Source of the DNA: Muricea muricata
Taxonomy: Eukaryota > Cnidaria > Anthozoa > Malacalcyonacea > Plexauridae
Assembly (NCBI GenBank): GCA_963855995.1
Contig: OY979729.1
Location: forward strand, 10,930,115 to 10,994,114
DNA: 64,000 bases
Direction of reading: 5' to 3'
The notes below the pieces were generated by a model that was not told the DNA's origin, did not search any database, and saw only the letters and a program-made list of their open reading frames with translations. Positions 46,977-57,870 of this stretch are shown here, in pieces. Both the position numbers and the translations under genes were made by a program. Numbering within the stretch: position 1 is the first letter of the stretch; every line of letters begins with the position of its first letter.

Positions 46977-47207
46977 CGTAGCAAAACAGATGGTGGCATG
47001 TCGATTTTACCAGAATTTAATGCGGGTATCAATCAAGAATACCAGTGAAATGATATTTAAGATAAGCTAATGGACGGAATTTTAACACAAGTGACAAAAT
47101 AACCTATCTGTCTGTTCCTCAAACGAGGTTAATTTACCTTAAGTTTTTAAACGATTTCAGACCGCAAGGCATTCTGGTAAAATCAACACCCGCCATCTTT
47201 TTGCTAC
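46977..47207. mobile_element. MITE with AAAAAGATGG/CCATCT ends, right-arm copy
   Basis: Mirror of 31692-31922. Confidence 0.75.
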
Positions 47208-47710
47208 ATTAAATTCCCAAGGGAATATATCATTTCTTTGTTTCTTAGCTAATTTGGTTCATACATCCATGCAAATCAGTAGGATCATTATATTTTTTTG
47301 TGCATTTTAAATTCCCATGGGAATACGGCATGCTTTGTTTCAATGGTGATGCGTCTGTTTATGGTAATTACTGCATAATGCGAATCCTCTTTGATTATTA
47401 ATATGATAAGTATCTTGGTGCTTTCAGATTTGTTTTGGTAAGCAGGAACAATGAAGTCATTGTTTGTGTACACTAAAGCAAATTACGAAGGTGGTTTGAG
47501 AGCAGCTGCGAGGTACCATGCAAATGAAGGCGTTTCGGTTAAATAAGTGTGAGAATTACGGCATTAAAAATTGCATGTCATCTACACTTAAGGATATAAG
47601 TTGCCAAAAAAAAAAACAACTTTAGTGAATCTGTTGAGTTTCAATTGCTTTTTATTTTTGCCTAATTCTCATGCTTATTTGACCCAGCCTTGGACTTTGG
47701 TAAGTATCAG

Positions 47711-47950
47711 GGGCCGGTTGTATCAAAGGCGTTTAGCTTAAACGGTGGATAAGTCAAAAATATGAAACACGTTTCCATGTTGTATAAACAAACCAGCTGA
47801 AGTTATTTGACCTGAGAAGAACAATTATATATAAAACTAAATATTTATTCTATTTCAACTCATAATTTCGGTTCCGTACTAGGTGTAAAACTGATTTTTA
47901 AATTTCACTTATCCACCGTTTAAGCTAAACGCCTTTGATACAACCGGCCC
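47711..47950. mobile_element. PIF/Harbinger-type MITE, right-arm copy
   Basis: Mirror of 30949-31188, flanked by CAG (the complement of CTG) at 47708-47710 and 47951-47953. Confidence 0.9.
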
Positions 47951-48785
47951 CAGGTTTATATTTACTCCGGAACAGTTAACACAACGAAAAGCCCATGCCC
48001 ATTCAGCTAAGGTTTTACGTTTGAAAATTCAATCAAAAACTCAGTCTAAGTGGGTTTAAGTAGCTAGAGATAACGTAATTTATCTTTTTATTTTGCTTTT
48101 TTGTTTATAACGTAATTTATTAGCTAAATGTATGGACTGCGAGGGTGTGCGCCGTGTGTAAGTTGCATGGGGTTAGGTTTATTAAAGGAATTAAAATTTT
48201 TGAAAGTATGCTTAAAAACCAAAATCTGTCGTCACTTCTAACAAAACAGTTAAGAGTAGGTTTCAACATCAACTAAATTGATCTATACTATTAACTAAGA
48301 AAAATGCGAATTAAGTTTTATATTTTGCAAGCAAATTTTAAATAGAATTCTCACCTGTTTTTATGTACGAGCTTTTTCTGTTTACGTTTGATCTAAAATA
48401 TCCAAATAAATTGCATTTAAAATGCATACTTTACCGAAATTTTAACTCTTTTAATTTTCGAAATTGGGTGGCAGTCGGGGTGGTGGTGGTGCATGCGGGT
48501 TTATCAGCTGTGAGTGACTGTGCGATGGTGAGGAAAGTGAAGGTAACGAATGGAATGCAGGAGCTTAGAACTGAGGAAGACAGCTTAGAACTGAGGCAGG
48601 TAGGCAGTTGGTAGGATCAGCGGGGGGCACTTGACATTTTGGCTTTGGGAATCAAATTTGCATGCTAAGTACTTAAGTCACTAACGTTTGTTGTTTTAAT
48701 TTGTTAGGTACGCGCGGCTGCTCTCTAGGGAAGATCAACTTAGCAATTGTATTAGCACTTGCAAAGTTGGTCTTCTCTTTGCCGG

Positions 48786-48903
48786 CTACCCCGGCCAGTT
48801 CTCCGAGTGCTACTTCCACCGTGAATAAGTAGAAGTACTTGTACTACATCTATAAGTACTTCTACTTAGGTGGAAGTGGCACTTGGGGAGCTTGCCGGGG
48901 TAG
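48786..48903. repeat. Palindrome of ~118 bp, right-arm copy
   Basis: Mirror of 29996-30113. One visible difference: GAGCTTGCCGGGG against the left-arm complement of CCCCGGCCAGCTC. Confidence 0.8.
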
Positions 48904-49693
48904 GGGGATTTTTTTTATTCAATTTCTCAATTCCCATGGGAATTGAATTTTTAATTAAAAAGGGGTCACAAGTAAATTTTGTAAACAATTTATTGAAAAA
49001 ATTTGTAAAGATTACATACAATTTGAATAACAATAAAAAGAGATTAACTACCACACATTGTACTTATTAAAATAACAACAGAAGAAAACAGAACATGGCA
49101 GAGAGAACAATAACACAAGTGAATGAACAAAGTCCTAAAAAACTTGGGTCTTTTCAACGTAAGTAAATGTTTATACTTCAAAATATATTATAACAATGAA
49201 ACAACTTGAAGTGATAAATTTTGAGAGTTTTGCAAAGGTTTACCCAGCATATAACGAGTTGTTTCACAATTACAAAGAAAAACATGTGGCTCAAAACATG
49301 CAACTGATAGAGATGACGAGAAGGCTTAACAAGTCTAAGTAGAAAGGTTTTCAAAAGTTAGTCACATTTTTATAACCATATGTAACTACCCTGTCAACTC
49401 TCCCAGTGGGAAGAACCGGAGTACCCGGAGAAAACCCACGAGTTTTGGCGGAGCGTTGACCAACGCTTTTTCAAATACAGCCAGCCTCACAGAAGAAAGG
49501 TATTTTTGTCAAAAGAAAAATATTATTTTTAATCAATTGTGCTTTAATCAAACGTGGGCACATAATTCTTCCTAAAAACACTTTTTTGTACTCGAAACAA
49601 CCCTTCAAAACGTCGAAAAACAACGAAGAAACGATTTTTTTTATAAATTCCAAATTGACCAAGCTGTAATGTTCGGAGCCACATTTTTCTTAT

Positions 49694-50222
49694 TGCGTTT
49701 CTAACCTGACAATGTGAAATGCACTAAACATTGCTACCTTTATTTTTTTTAACAAAAAATTCAAAAATACATAGAATAAAAACCAAGCATTTTTAGAATA
49801 TTGTGTGTAGCACGACATTTTTCAGAAACCAATCTCTTACACTTTTCTTTGCATAACAGTGCATGCGATCTATTTTTCGCAAAAAAATACAAAGAAAGTC
49901 TCAGACATCTCATTTTTCTGGTGGGCACAAGAACAGAAGCTTTTTGTTCAAATTGTGATAATTTATTTGAGATAACTTTGGGCAAAATTCTATTTTTCAT
50001 TGAAAACAGCCAAAAAATCAATGCTTTGGCTTTGCCCAGCAACTAATGAAGTCACTCGATAGTGAAGTTGCTTTATATACAATTGATAGTTTCAGTGTTA
50101 AAGAGACCAAAATAAAAGTAGAAATACATAACTTAGATTGATCTTGGATTGAAAAGTAAAAAATTTATTCGAAGAATCAATTTAAATTTAGTCTTTTTGG
50201 AAGGTACCATTGTCAGGTTAGG
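49694..50222. mobile_element. Possible element with 17-bp inverted ends, right-arm copy
   Basis: Mirror of 28677-29205. Confidence 0.45.
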
Positions 50223-52571
50223 AACATATCTCTTTGAAGTATAAATTCATCTTTACTTACTTGTTGAAAAGACTATATTCAAGAGCCATGTAAACCTGTT
50301 TTCTTATATTATTATTACCACGCAAGTATTACAAAGTGGAATATTTGAAATGTAAACTTGAACTGAAGCAAAGGAAATGCACATACAAATTCAGAAATAT
50401 TTCAATTGCCAAAATACAAATTCACCACAACCAAACAATATAAAAAGTTCCAGTAGGCAATATGTTGTAATTTTAATTAAGAAACTTATAAAGTAATAAA
50501 TCATACAGGAAACACAAAAGAAATCATTTTCTCATCTTACAGAATCGGTATTTTCAAAATCACTTTGCTATAGATCTGATGTATAAAATTGACGAGTTTC
50601 ACAAGCCATTTACAACATTCGCATCTGTGTATGTCAGATATCTCGCCTTCAGCTTGGGTTTGTATATCCGATACAACCCGGTCACTTGTATTGTAAATAG
50701 TACAAATCAAAATTGTTATCAAATCAAAGTCTCAAACTAATTTAAATTACTCTACTCCATATAATGCCAGACAGTTTTACTTTTTCTCAGGAAAGACCTT
50801 ATGTTCAACAAGGTAAATTTGGCATGTTAATTAAGAAGTCTGTAAAATTTGAAATTGCATAGTATCAACTAAAAGCTTCATGTGACTTAAAACTTTTTCA
50901 AGTCGATGTAATACGAAGAACTCTGGTAAAGTATTTACTGTATCCAGGCATCAATAGAAAACTTTTAAAATTAAAAATTGTAGTTACTTATACTTATTAT
51001 TGGCCAACATCTGTACTGCTTGTTTATCTAGAAAATCTGGCATACTGTCAATTTTTTTAGTCCAAGGAAACTTTTTTACTCTTAAATTCTTACATCCGCC
51101 ACATCTTTTCTTTGCTAATAAAAAGAGCCCACAGAATTTATTTGGCAAGTTGTGGTTTTCTTTTTCATTTAAGATATGTAATTAATTGATAAAGTTAAAG
51201 AACAACTGCATCAGTTCATCTCAATTCCAAACAAGTTCCACTTTGTAAACAAAAGACAATATGCTAGCTTATTTTGTCCTTAATAAGTAGTTCATCTTAA
51301 AGTTTGAAAGTCAACATTCTAGTACAAAATCACAAAGTCTGTATCTAAGATAAATTACCAGTAGTATAAAATATTACAAAGTATTTTTTTAACTTTAAAG
51401 GGTCCAATATAACATTGAGAACTATTGTGATTTTCAAATGAACTTTCCAAACTTTCAAATGAACACTCAAAGCCAGCTTAAACAAAAGATGATTGAGATA
51501 GTAAACCAGGAAATAACATAGGTGTTGTAATTTTTTATCAAAAATATGATATAGTGCATATAACAGAAACATTTCAATTAAAAAGTAGAAATATATTTCC
51601 TGTGGTTAGTTTTAATTGCTACATATATTGAAATTTTAGTATAATAATGGATGTTTTTGTTTCTGGCAAAGTCACCTCAATCTCCTTATGTTTAACCAAC
51701 ATTACAAAGTCAAATAATGACAAACACGAATGATTAAACACAAATTTATATTTTAATGGGTAAAAATAAATATGTCCAAATTAGTATAATCATGCATATA
51801 GGTCTAGTAGGGTACCAATTTTTAGAAACAGAATTGTGTTGTTTAGAGGCATAACATATAAAATTGCTAGATTTGATATTTCAGTTTTTTAAGAAAGCCT
51901 TTTGTATGTGTTTTCATGAACTCTTGGGCCATAATTCAATTGATTTGAACCAAATAAGATTCTAACTTTCTTTTAAAACACAGTTCATCATTATTTGACT
52001 TTTTCTAAGATTAAAATGCTTCTGGAGCACATGAGATTCCACGGTATGTGTACCCACAAAATAATCGTCAAATTAGGTGAGAATGAAACCGTCATGTCCA
52101 AAATTATACCGTCCCAAATTGTCCCATATTCAATATTGTACATGCAATATTCCAATACCTTTAACAATTTCATTTTTCATAATCTGCCAGTTGTTGAGAG
52201 GAGGTTAAGCATTTTGTCGATCTACAAACAAATTTCAAAGAATTCTATTGAAGATAGATAACTGAAATGGTAAACAAACTGCAAAAGATAACAATGCAAG
52301 TGGTTGTGTAAAAACTAAAGACCACGTAAAGTCGGCCATTCTGTACAGTGTTTGGATTTGACAGTTTGAATTTTAATTGCCTCAAGAAAAGTCTAAAAGG
52401 CATTAAAAACATAACATTCCTTGTTCTTTTTTAACCTCCCGACCTTGCACGACTCCCACATCCTGCTCCGTCTCCTCCTATCCACCTCCCACCCTCAAGG
52501 CCCTGTCACACGGTGCAATTTTTCTTGCACTTGTAACTGCTCCGTCTCCTTCTCTATCCACCTCTTACCCT

Positions 52572-52678
52572 TAAGGCCCTGTCACACGGTGCACTTTTCC
52601 TTGCATTCACCGTAGCAAAAAAGATGGCGACATGTCGATTTTACCAGAATGCATTGCAGGTATCAAGAAAGAATACGT
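52572..52678. mobile_element. Truncated MITE at the right palindrome boundary
   Basis: Holds GGCCCTGTCACACGGTGCA, GTAGCAAAAAAGATGGC and TTTTACCAGAATGC, then leaves the mirror at 52678 within GAATACGTGGG. The left partner continues as the complete element 25897-26327. Confidence 0.8.
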
Positions 52679-52877
52679 GGGAACACAGGTCACCCGGAAT
52701 GCGTACAGTTCTAATATAGCGTTCAGTGGGACAGCATCTGTTACATAATGTATATATTAACACAAAGGTTGGCAAGTAAATACAAATTTGAACACTCGTA
52801 CAAAATTTAAACCACAAAAAAATCTGCAAAAAGACTTCGATATTCATTTAAAAACATACACATATTGAGAAGACATA

Positions 52878-53431
52878 CCTGAAAAGCATGTACGTTGTAT
52901 TTTTGTGTCATTTCAACATTATTTACCCGACGAAATTCGCGAAAAGTCATCAAATTTTTAGTTGATTTTCGCTAAAACTATGCGCGATGCCGGCTGCCTG
53001 CCTTACGTCACAGGAAAAAGCCCCCTGATTGGCCAGCTGAAAACTCAATTTTTTTACCGCGAAAGCAAAACCGGGGGGAGAAATGTTAAAATTTTCAAAG
53101 AGCTACGCCAACGCTGCGGAGGGAAATTTGAAGTGAAAGCTTTTTTAAAAACAGCAACTCAGTAACAACTGCAAACAACTGCGAAAAATTTTAAACTGAA
53201 GTGCAAAAGATGTGAAGAGGTGCAAACGAAGAAGCATTGTAAATTCATTGTATATTACGTGCTCCCCGGTTTTGCTTTCGCGGTAAAAAAATTGAGTTTT
53301 CAGCTGGCCAATCAGGGGGCTTTTTCCAGTGACGTAAGGCAGGCAGCCGGCATCGCGCATAGTTTTAGCGAAAATCAACTAAAAATTTGATGACTTTTCG
53401 CGAATTTCGTCGGGTAAATATGCTTTTCAGG
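52878..53431. mobile_element. MITE with long inverted arms, TA-flanked
   Basis: CCTGAAAAGCAT at the left pairs with ATGCTTTTCAGG at the right, both next to TA. Inside, ATTTACCCGACGAAATTCGC pairs with GCGAATTTCGTCGGGTAAAT and pairing continues for about 150 bp through a CTGATTGGCCAGCTG word. The left arm has a 33-bp insertion after its first 12 bases. Frames in the two arms are mirror images and not genes. Confidence 0.85.
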
Positions 53432-53546
53432 TAGCCTCCTCCTCAGGCAACTTGGGTGGATAACAGGAGATCGTGAAATACTTGGGTGGGATATTGAGGG
53501 GTGTGTGGGGATCTCAATAAGTTTTACGAAAAATCATCGGGGAGTG

Positions 53547-53600
53547 TTAGGGTTAGGGTTAGGGTTAGGGTTAGGGTTAGGGTTAGGGTTAGGGTTAGGG
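53547..53600 (+). repeat. Interstitial telomeric tract, (TTAGGG)9
   Basis: Exactly nine perfect TTAGGG units, with sharp edges (GAGTG before, TTTCC after). Confidence 0.98.
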
Positions 53601-54278
53601 TTTCCTCGACTTTTCATTTTCTACTACTCGTCCCCAAGCCCCTGTAGACCATTTTCGCTCGGCCAATTTTATTTCTCACTCAGAATATTGTCTAAAAGCA
53701 TGCAATTTTCGGATTAAAAACTGCTCGAAAACTTGTCAACTAGTCAAAATCCTTACCAACATTTTATAAACATGCCAAATATTTACCTGACACCTTATCA
53801 ACACATCAAATATCTAATTCAAAGCTGGTCAATATATCAAAAGGCTGGTCAATATATCAAAAGGCTAGCCAACATTTTCCCAACAAATTATATCGTGGAG
53901 ACTTCAGGCAGTGTGCTACAGAATAGATTTAATAAATTGATGGATTTAATAGACTGATGTATTGTATACACTTTTAGTAAAATTTTCTTTACTTGCAAAA
54001 TAAAACAGCTATTTGTTGGTGGCATTATGGCAAAAGAATCTTGTTTAACATATGTACTATTAAAGTCTTTAATCTAAATTAAATTCTAAAAAATGCAATC
54101 CTACTAGGACTCTGGACAGAGCGCCTGGCAGGTCACTCAGACATTGATTTTTGGTTATCTTAGTGATTGCATAAGATGTGCTAGCAATGTCTTAAAATGC
54201 CTTGGAAGGTACCGTAATAATAATTGATTTAAAAAGGAATTAGTTGGACAGAACAGAAATAAGTGAATGTACCCCACC

Positions 54279-54753
54279 CACTAACCACCCCCGACCATTT
54301 GAATTTCCACCCCTACCAGTTTTCGTAGCTTTATAGTTCTCACCACACTCTAGTTATTACGGTTACTGTCAGGTAGGTAAGCCTATCTGACATGCTCAGA
54401 AGGTAACTCTAGTCTACTATAGTTAGTATACTAGAGTTACCTTAGTTGACTAAAGTAACTCTAGTCTACCTTAGTGGTAGACTAGAGTTACGTTAGTTAA
54501 CTAAGGTAGAGTCATGGTAACTTTACCTTAGTTAACTAACGTAACTCTAGTCTGCCACTAAGGTAGACTAGAGTTACTTTAGTCAACTAAGGTAACTCTA
54601 GTATACTAACTATAGTAGACTAGAGTTACCGTCTGAGCATGTCAGATAGGCTTACCTACCTGACAGTAACCGTAATAAACCGACAACACTGAGAACTATA
54701 AAGCTACGAAAACTGGTAGGGGTGGAAATTCAAATGGTCGGGGGTGGTTAGTG
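54279..54753. mobile_element. 475-bp palindrome with TAACTCTAGT-type internal repeats
   Basis: CACTAACCACCCCCGACC at the left pairs with GGTCGGGGGTGGTTAGTG at the right, centre near 54516. Both arms contain repeated GTAACTCTAGTCTAC and complements, so each arm is also locally self-complementary. The left arm has a short segment (CACCACACTCTAGTT) not matched on the right. Confidence 0.9.
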
Positions 54754-54950
54754 AGATTACAAAAACTGTAAGTACCTACATAGTACTATTCATGTTTAGT
54801 ACACTTACCTCTACTAACTATACTAAGTATAGTTAGTGTATACCTGTTAGTGCACATCTATATGGCTCCAGGAATTGAACCTGGAAACCTAATTAGGTCC
54901 ACTCTAATTAGGTCCCCTCCAGGGTCATTTTTTTGTTAAAACTTTATAGC

Positions 54951-56049
54951 AATAAGCTTACAGACGTGACAGAACAAGACATACAACCATTTGCAAGCTA
55001 CCGTTCACCGTGCATTCAAAACAACGTTTTAAAAAGTTATGAATAGCATGTTAGTCAGTTGAAACTTATTAGTTTCAGCTGTTGAAACCTCTTCAACTGA
55101 ATTCCCGCTACTGTATATGTGTTGCGATATTCATCATTTTGGAATCACAAAGCGAAAAGTTACGGCATCAAAACTACAAGTTACGGCATCAAAACTACAA
55201 GTTATGGCATCAAAACTACAAGTTACAGCACCAAAACTTCAAGTTACGCGTTCAAAACTTACAAGTTTGACAGCTGAAACTAATAAGTTTCGACTGACTA
55301 ACATGCTCTTCATAACTTTTTAAAACGTTGTTTTGAATGCACGGTAAACGGTAGCTTGCAAATGGTTATAGTAGAAAATATAATGATAATCTCTATGTTT
55401 TTTTGTGCTTTATTAGACTGCAACAACCAGGAGTTAACACCGAAAAACGAAAATAAAAACAAAGTAAAATAATCAAACTTACTTAATTTCACTCTATCTT
55501 TTGATGGTCGTGGCTTCGGTTAGTCTCGTTTGATGCTGCTTATGGTTCATCTGGTTGGCATTAGGACGAGGTTGGTTGGCATCCTTTCTTCATAGAACAC
55601 ATCGTCGACCATCATAAAATAAAGAGGAAATTGAACATATTTGCTAGGATATTATAGACTACAGTCCATTTACTTTACTAAGGTATACTTAGGTAAAACA
55701 TATATCTAGTATAGTTAGTGCGTACAGTTATAGTTAACCTTACCAAAACTTTGAAAACTATAGTAAATTGAGGTGTTTTTTACGAAAATTCTAAGTGGTT
55801 AACCTTTACTTCCTAAGGGATTAAGCATTACCTCTTTGAGGTATTCTTGACCAAACAAACTTAAGAGGTGTTAACACCTTTAGTTTTTTGAGGTATTCAA
55901 GGAGTTACTATAAAGAACTGTAAGCACCTGATATTAGTTTATATCTAGTATACTTACTTCTGTATGGTCATCAAGTGCTCATCTATATGGCTCCAGGAAT
56001 TGAACCTGGAAACCCAATTAGGTCCACTCTAATTAGGTCCCCTCCAGGG
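54951..56049. repeat. Outer right arm of the giant palindrome
   Basis: Mirror of 22635-24584. Contains the shorter copy of the palindromic 21-bp-repeat element (54985-55367), the empty site of the TAA MITE (55410-55415), a minus-strand 487-family body (about 55440-55640) and the T-arm motif at 55993-56009. Confidence 0.85.
54985..55367. mobile_element. Shortened copy of the 21-bp-repeat palindrome
   Basis: Same outer ends as 23951-24550, but one half is largely deleted: AAACTTATTAGTTTCAGCTG is followed directly by the central TTGAAACCTCTTCAACTG. Confidence 0.88.
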
Positions 56050-57240
56050 TCATTTTTTGTCAAAACGTGGTAATAAGGTTAACAGCAGTTAACAGCGCGA
56101 ATGGAAACGACAAAGTAAAATCAAACTTACCTTCACTTTATTTTTGTCGTGCCTTCGGTTGATCTCGTTTTATCATTCTCCTTATGGTTTCACCTGGTTG
56201 GCATTAGGACCAGGCTGGTTGGCATTCTTCATAGATCACATCACGCCAGTTCACTCAACCATCTCTCTCATATCAAGTCAACCATCATAAAATAAGGAGA
56301 AAATTGAACATACCAGGATATTAGACTACAGTCTACTTACTTTACTAAGTATACTTAGGTAAAACCTATACCTAGTATAGTTAGTGTGTACAGTTATTGT
56401 TAAACTTACCATACACAGTATTGTCACGCTTGGCATCGGTTACTTCACATCTACAGTATACTGCTTCAGGAGCTGAACTTCTGAACCTAATTTAATAGGA
56501 CCCCGCCAGAGCCGCGATTTTGTCAAAACTTTTTCCCGCAAAAGAGCCCAAGATAAAACTCAATAAAAATTTTTGTAAATTGAAAAACTATAGTAAATTT
56601 GAGGTATTTTTACGAAAACTTCAACTTCCTAAGGGATTAACCATTACTTTTTTGAGGCATTTTCAACAAAAAATCGTAAGTGGTTTGTAAACCTTTACTT
56701 TTCCCAAGCATTTTCGATTAGACAAACCTAAGGGGTTAACCTTTATCTTTTCAAACGTAAGAAGTTATTCTTTAAAACGTAAACGGCGTTACTTTTTCAG
56801 GCATTTATATTAGGTTTGTTTGGTTAATCCTTAAACAAACGTAAGCGTTTGTTCAAGGGTTACCCGCACAAACCTAATAACCAGTAATTTTTTCAGGCAT
56901 TTTAAACAAAAAACCGTCAGGGGCTAACCTTTACTTTCCTGGGGGATTTTTGGCCAAACAAACCTAAGAGGTTAGCCTGTAATTTTTGCAAGCATTGTTG
57001 ACCAAAAAGCATAAGGGGTTAATCGTTACTCCTTTTCAAACCTAAGGGGATAACCCAGGCTTTTTTGGCCAAACAAACGTCACCAAGGGGTTACTTTTTC
57101 ACGCATTTTTGAAAACAAAAACGTAAGAGGTGAGCTTTCCTTTTTTGAAGCATAAAGCCATGAAGCCTTATAAAACAAATTTTAGTAGTTACGTTAGATT
57201 AGTTTATTAAGGAGGAAACGTAACCCTACAAAAAATAAAC
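56050..57240 (-). repeat. Further diverged 487-family copies and degenerate repeat
   Basis: 56110-56310 (minus) holds a diverged body, and 56460-56510 a decayed T-arm region. 56580-57130 is built of irregular repeats around AAACCTAAGGGGTTAACC and TTTTGACGCATTTT-like words, which resemble the CTTAAGAGGTGTTAACACC block of the outer arms. No gene seen. Confidence 0.6.
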
Positions 57241-57390
57241 GTTAACCCTAGCGGCGAAGCCAGCCCGACGTTTGGTCAAGCAAATTTTCTAAGTTTACAG
57301 GCTGTATAAGGAGTCAACTTCTAAAGAAATGAATGATGTAAATTTGCATAGCATGACCAAATTGCCGGGCTGGCTTCGCTACTTGTTAAC
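57241..57390. mobile_element. Foldback element of 150 bp
   Basis: GTTAACCCTAGCGGCGAAGC and CGGGCTGGCTTCGCTACTTG with GTTAAC form inverted ends; TTGGTCAAGC pairs loosely with GCATGACCAAA inside. Confidence 0.7.
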
Positions 57391-57529
57391 CCCTTGGGCT
57401 TTTAGTCAAAAATGTACATTTTAACTAAAATCAATGAGACTGTATTTACTTTGGTCATGTACTCGAGACTATACTCTTGCGCAGTACAACCTTCCATTTA
57501 AAACCACCCACTGCTATGGCAGAAACGTC

Positions 57530-57870
57530 CTACGCGCGGTAATTACATTATCTACAATCCTGGCAAAAATTATGCGGATAGTAAGCTTTCTAAGGCAGCG
57601 TCACATCTGCCTGGCGCTGACCTTCGCTTTAATAAATCCCCCCTTACCCCCCTCCTCAATGTTGTTGAATGTAATTTGTTGTTGACATTGCCAACAACCA
57701 GTTTTCGTGATAGAAGGCAGTTTTCGTGATATTCAACATTCATTAGGGGGAAGAGGGGAGAGGAGGGATTTTTTTGACGAAGTTATAACAAGATGCGTGT
57801 AATTTGAGATCCGCGCGTGCTGTCCACGATAATTTTTGCCAGGATTGTAGCGTCTGCCAGTACTAATCGC
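57530..57870. mobile_element. Probable foldback element
   Basis: CTACAATCCTGGCAAAAATTA (21 bases at 57551-57571) has its exact inverse at about 57830-57851. Inner inverted words include the C-rich CCCCCCTTACCCCC and the partner GGGGAGAGGAGGGATTT. An 83-codon frame over it has no motif. Confidence 0.6.

Larger units (their letters stand above)
39949..52678. repeat. Core right arm of the giant palindrome
   Basis: Inverse of 26221-39373, lacking the 399-bp nested MITE and about 22 bp near 39150-39175. It contains mirror copies of every arm feature. The outer end at 52678 truncates a MITE that is complete on the left. Confidence 0.95.
52679..54950. other. Right spacer: DNA not mirrored in the left arm
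   Basis: About 2.3 kb between the core and outer right arms. It contains a 554-bp MITE, a TTAGGG tract, AT-rich DNA without a gene (53601-54278) and a 475-bp palindrome, then one partial unit of the 487-bp family (54759-54950, minus) with the T-arm motif at 54868-54884. Confidence 0.75.

Noticed and set aside
52962..53378. Two opposing frames with an identical start (MIFAKTMRDAGCLPYVTGKS)
   Set aside because: They are the two inverted arms of one MITE, and the M is a TTG.
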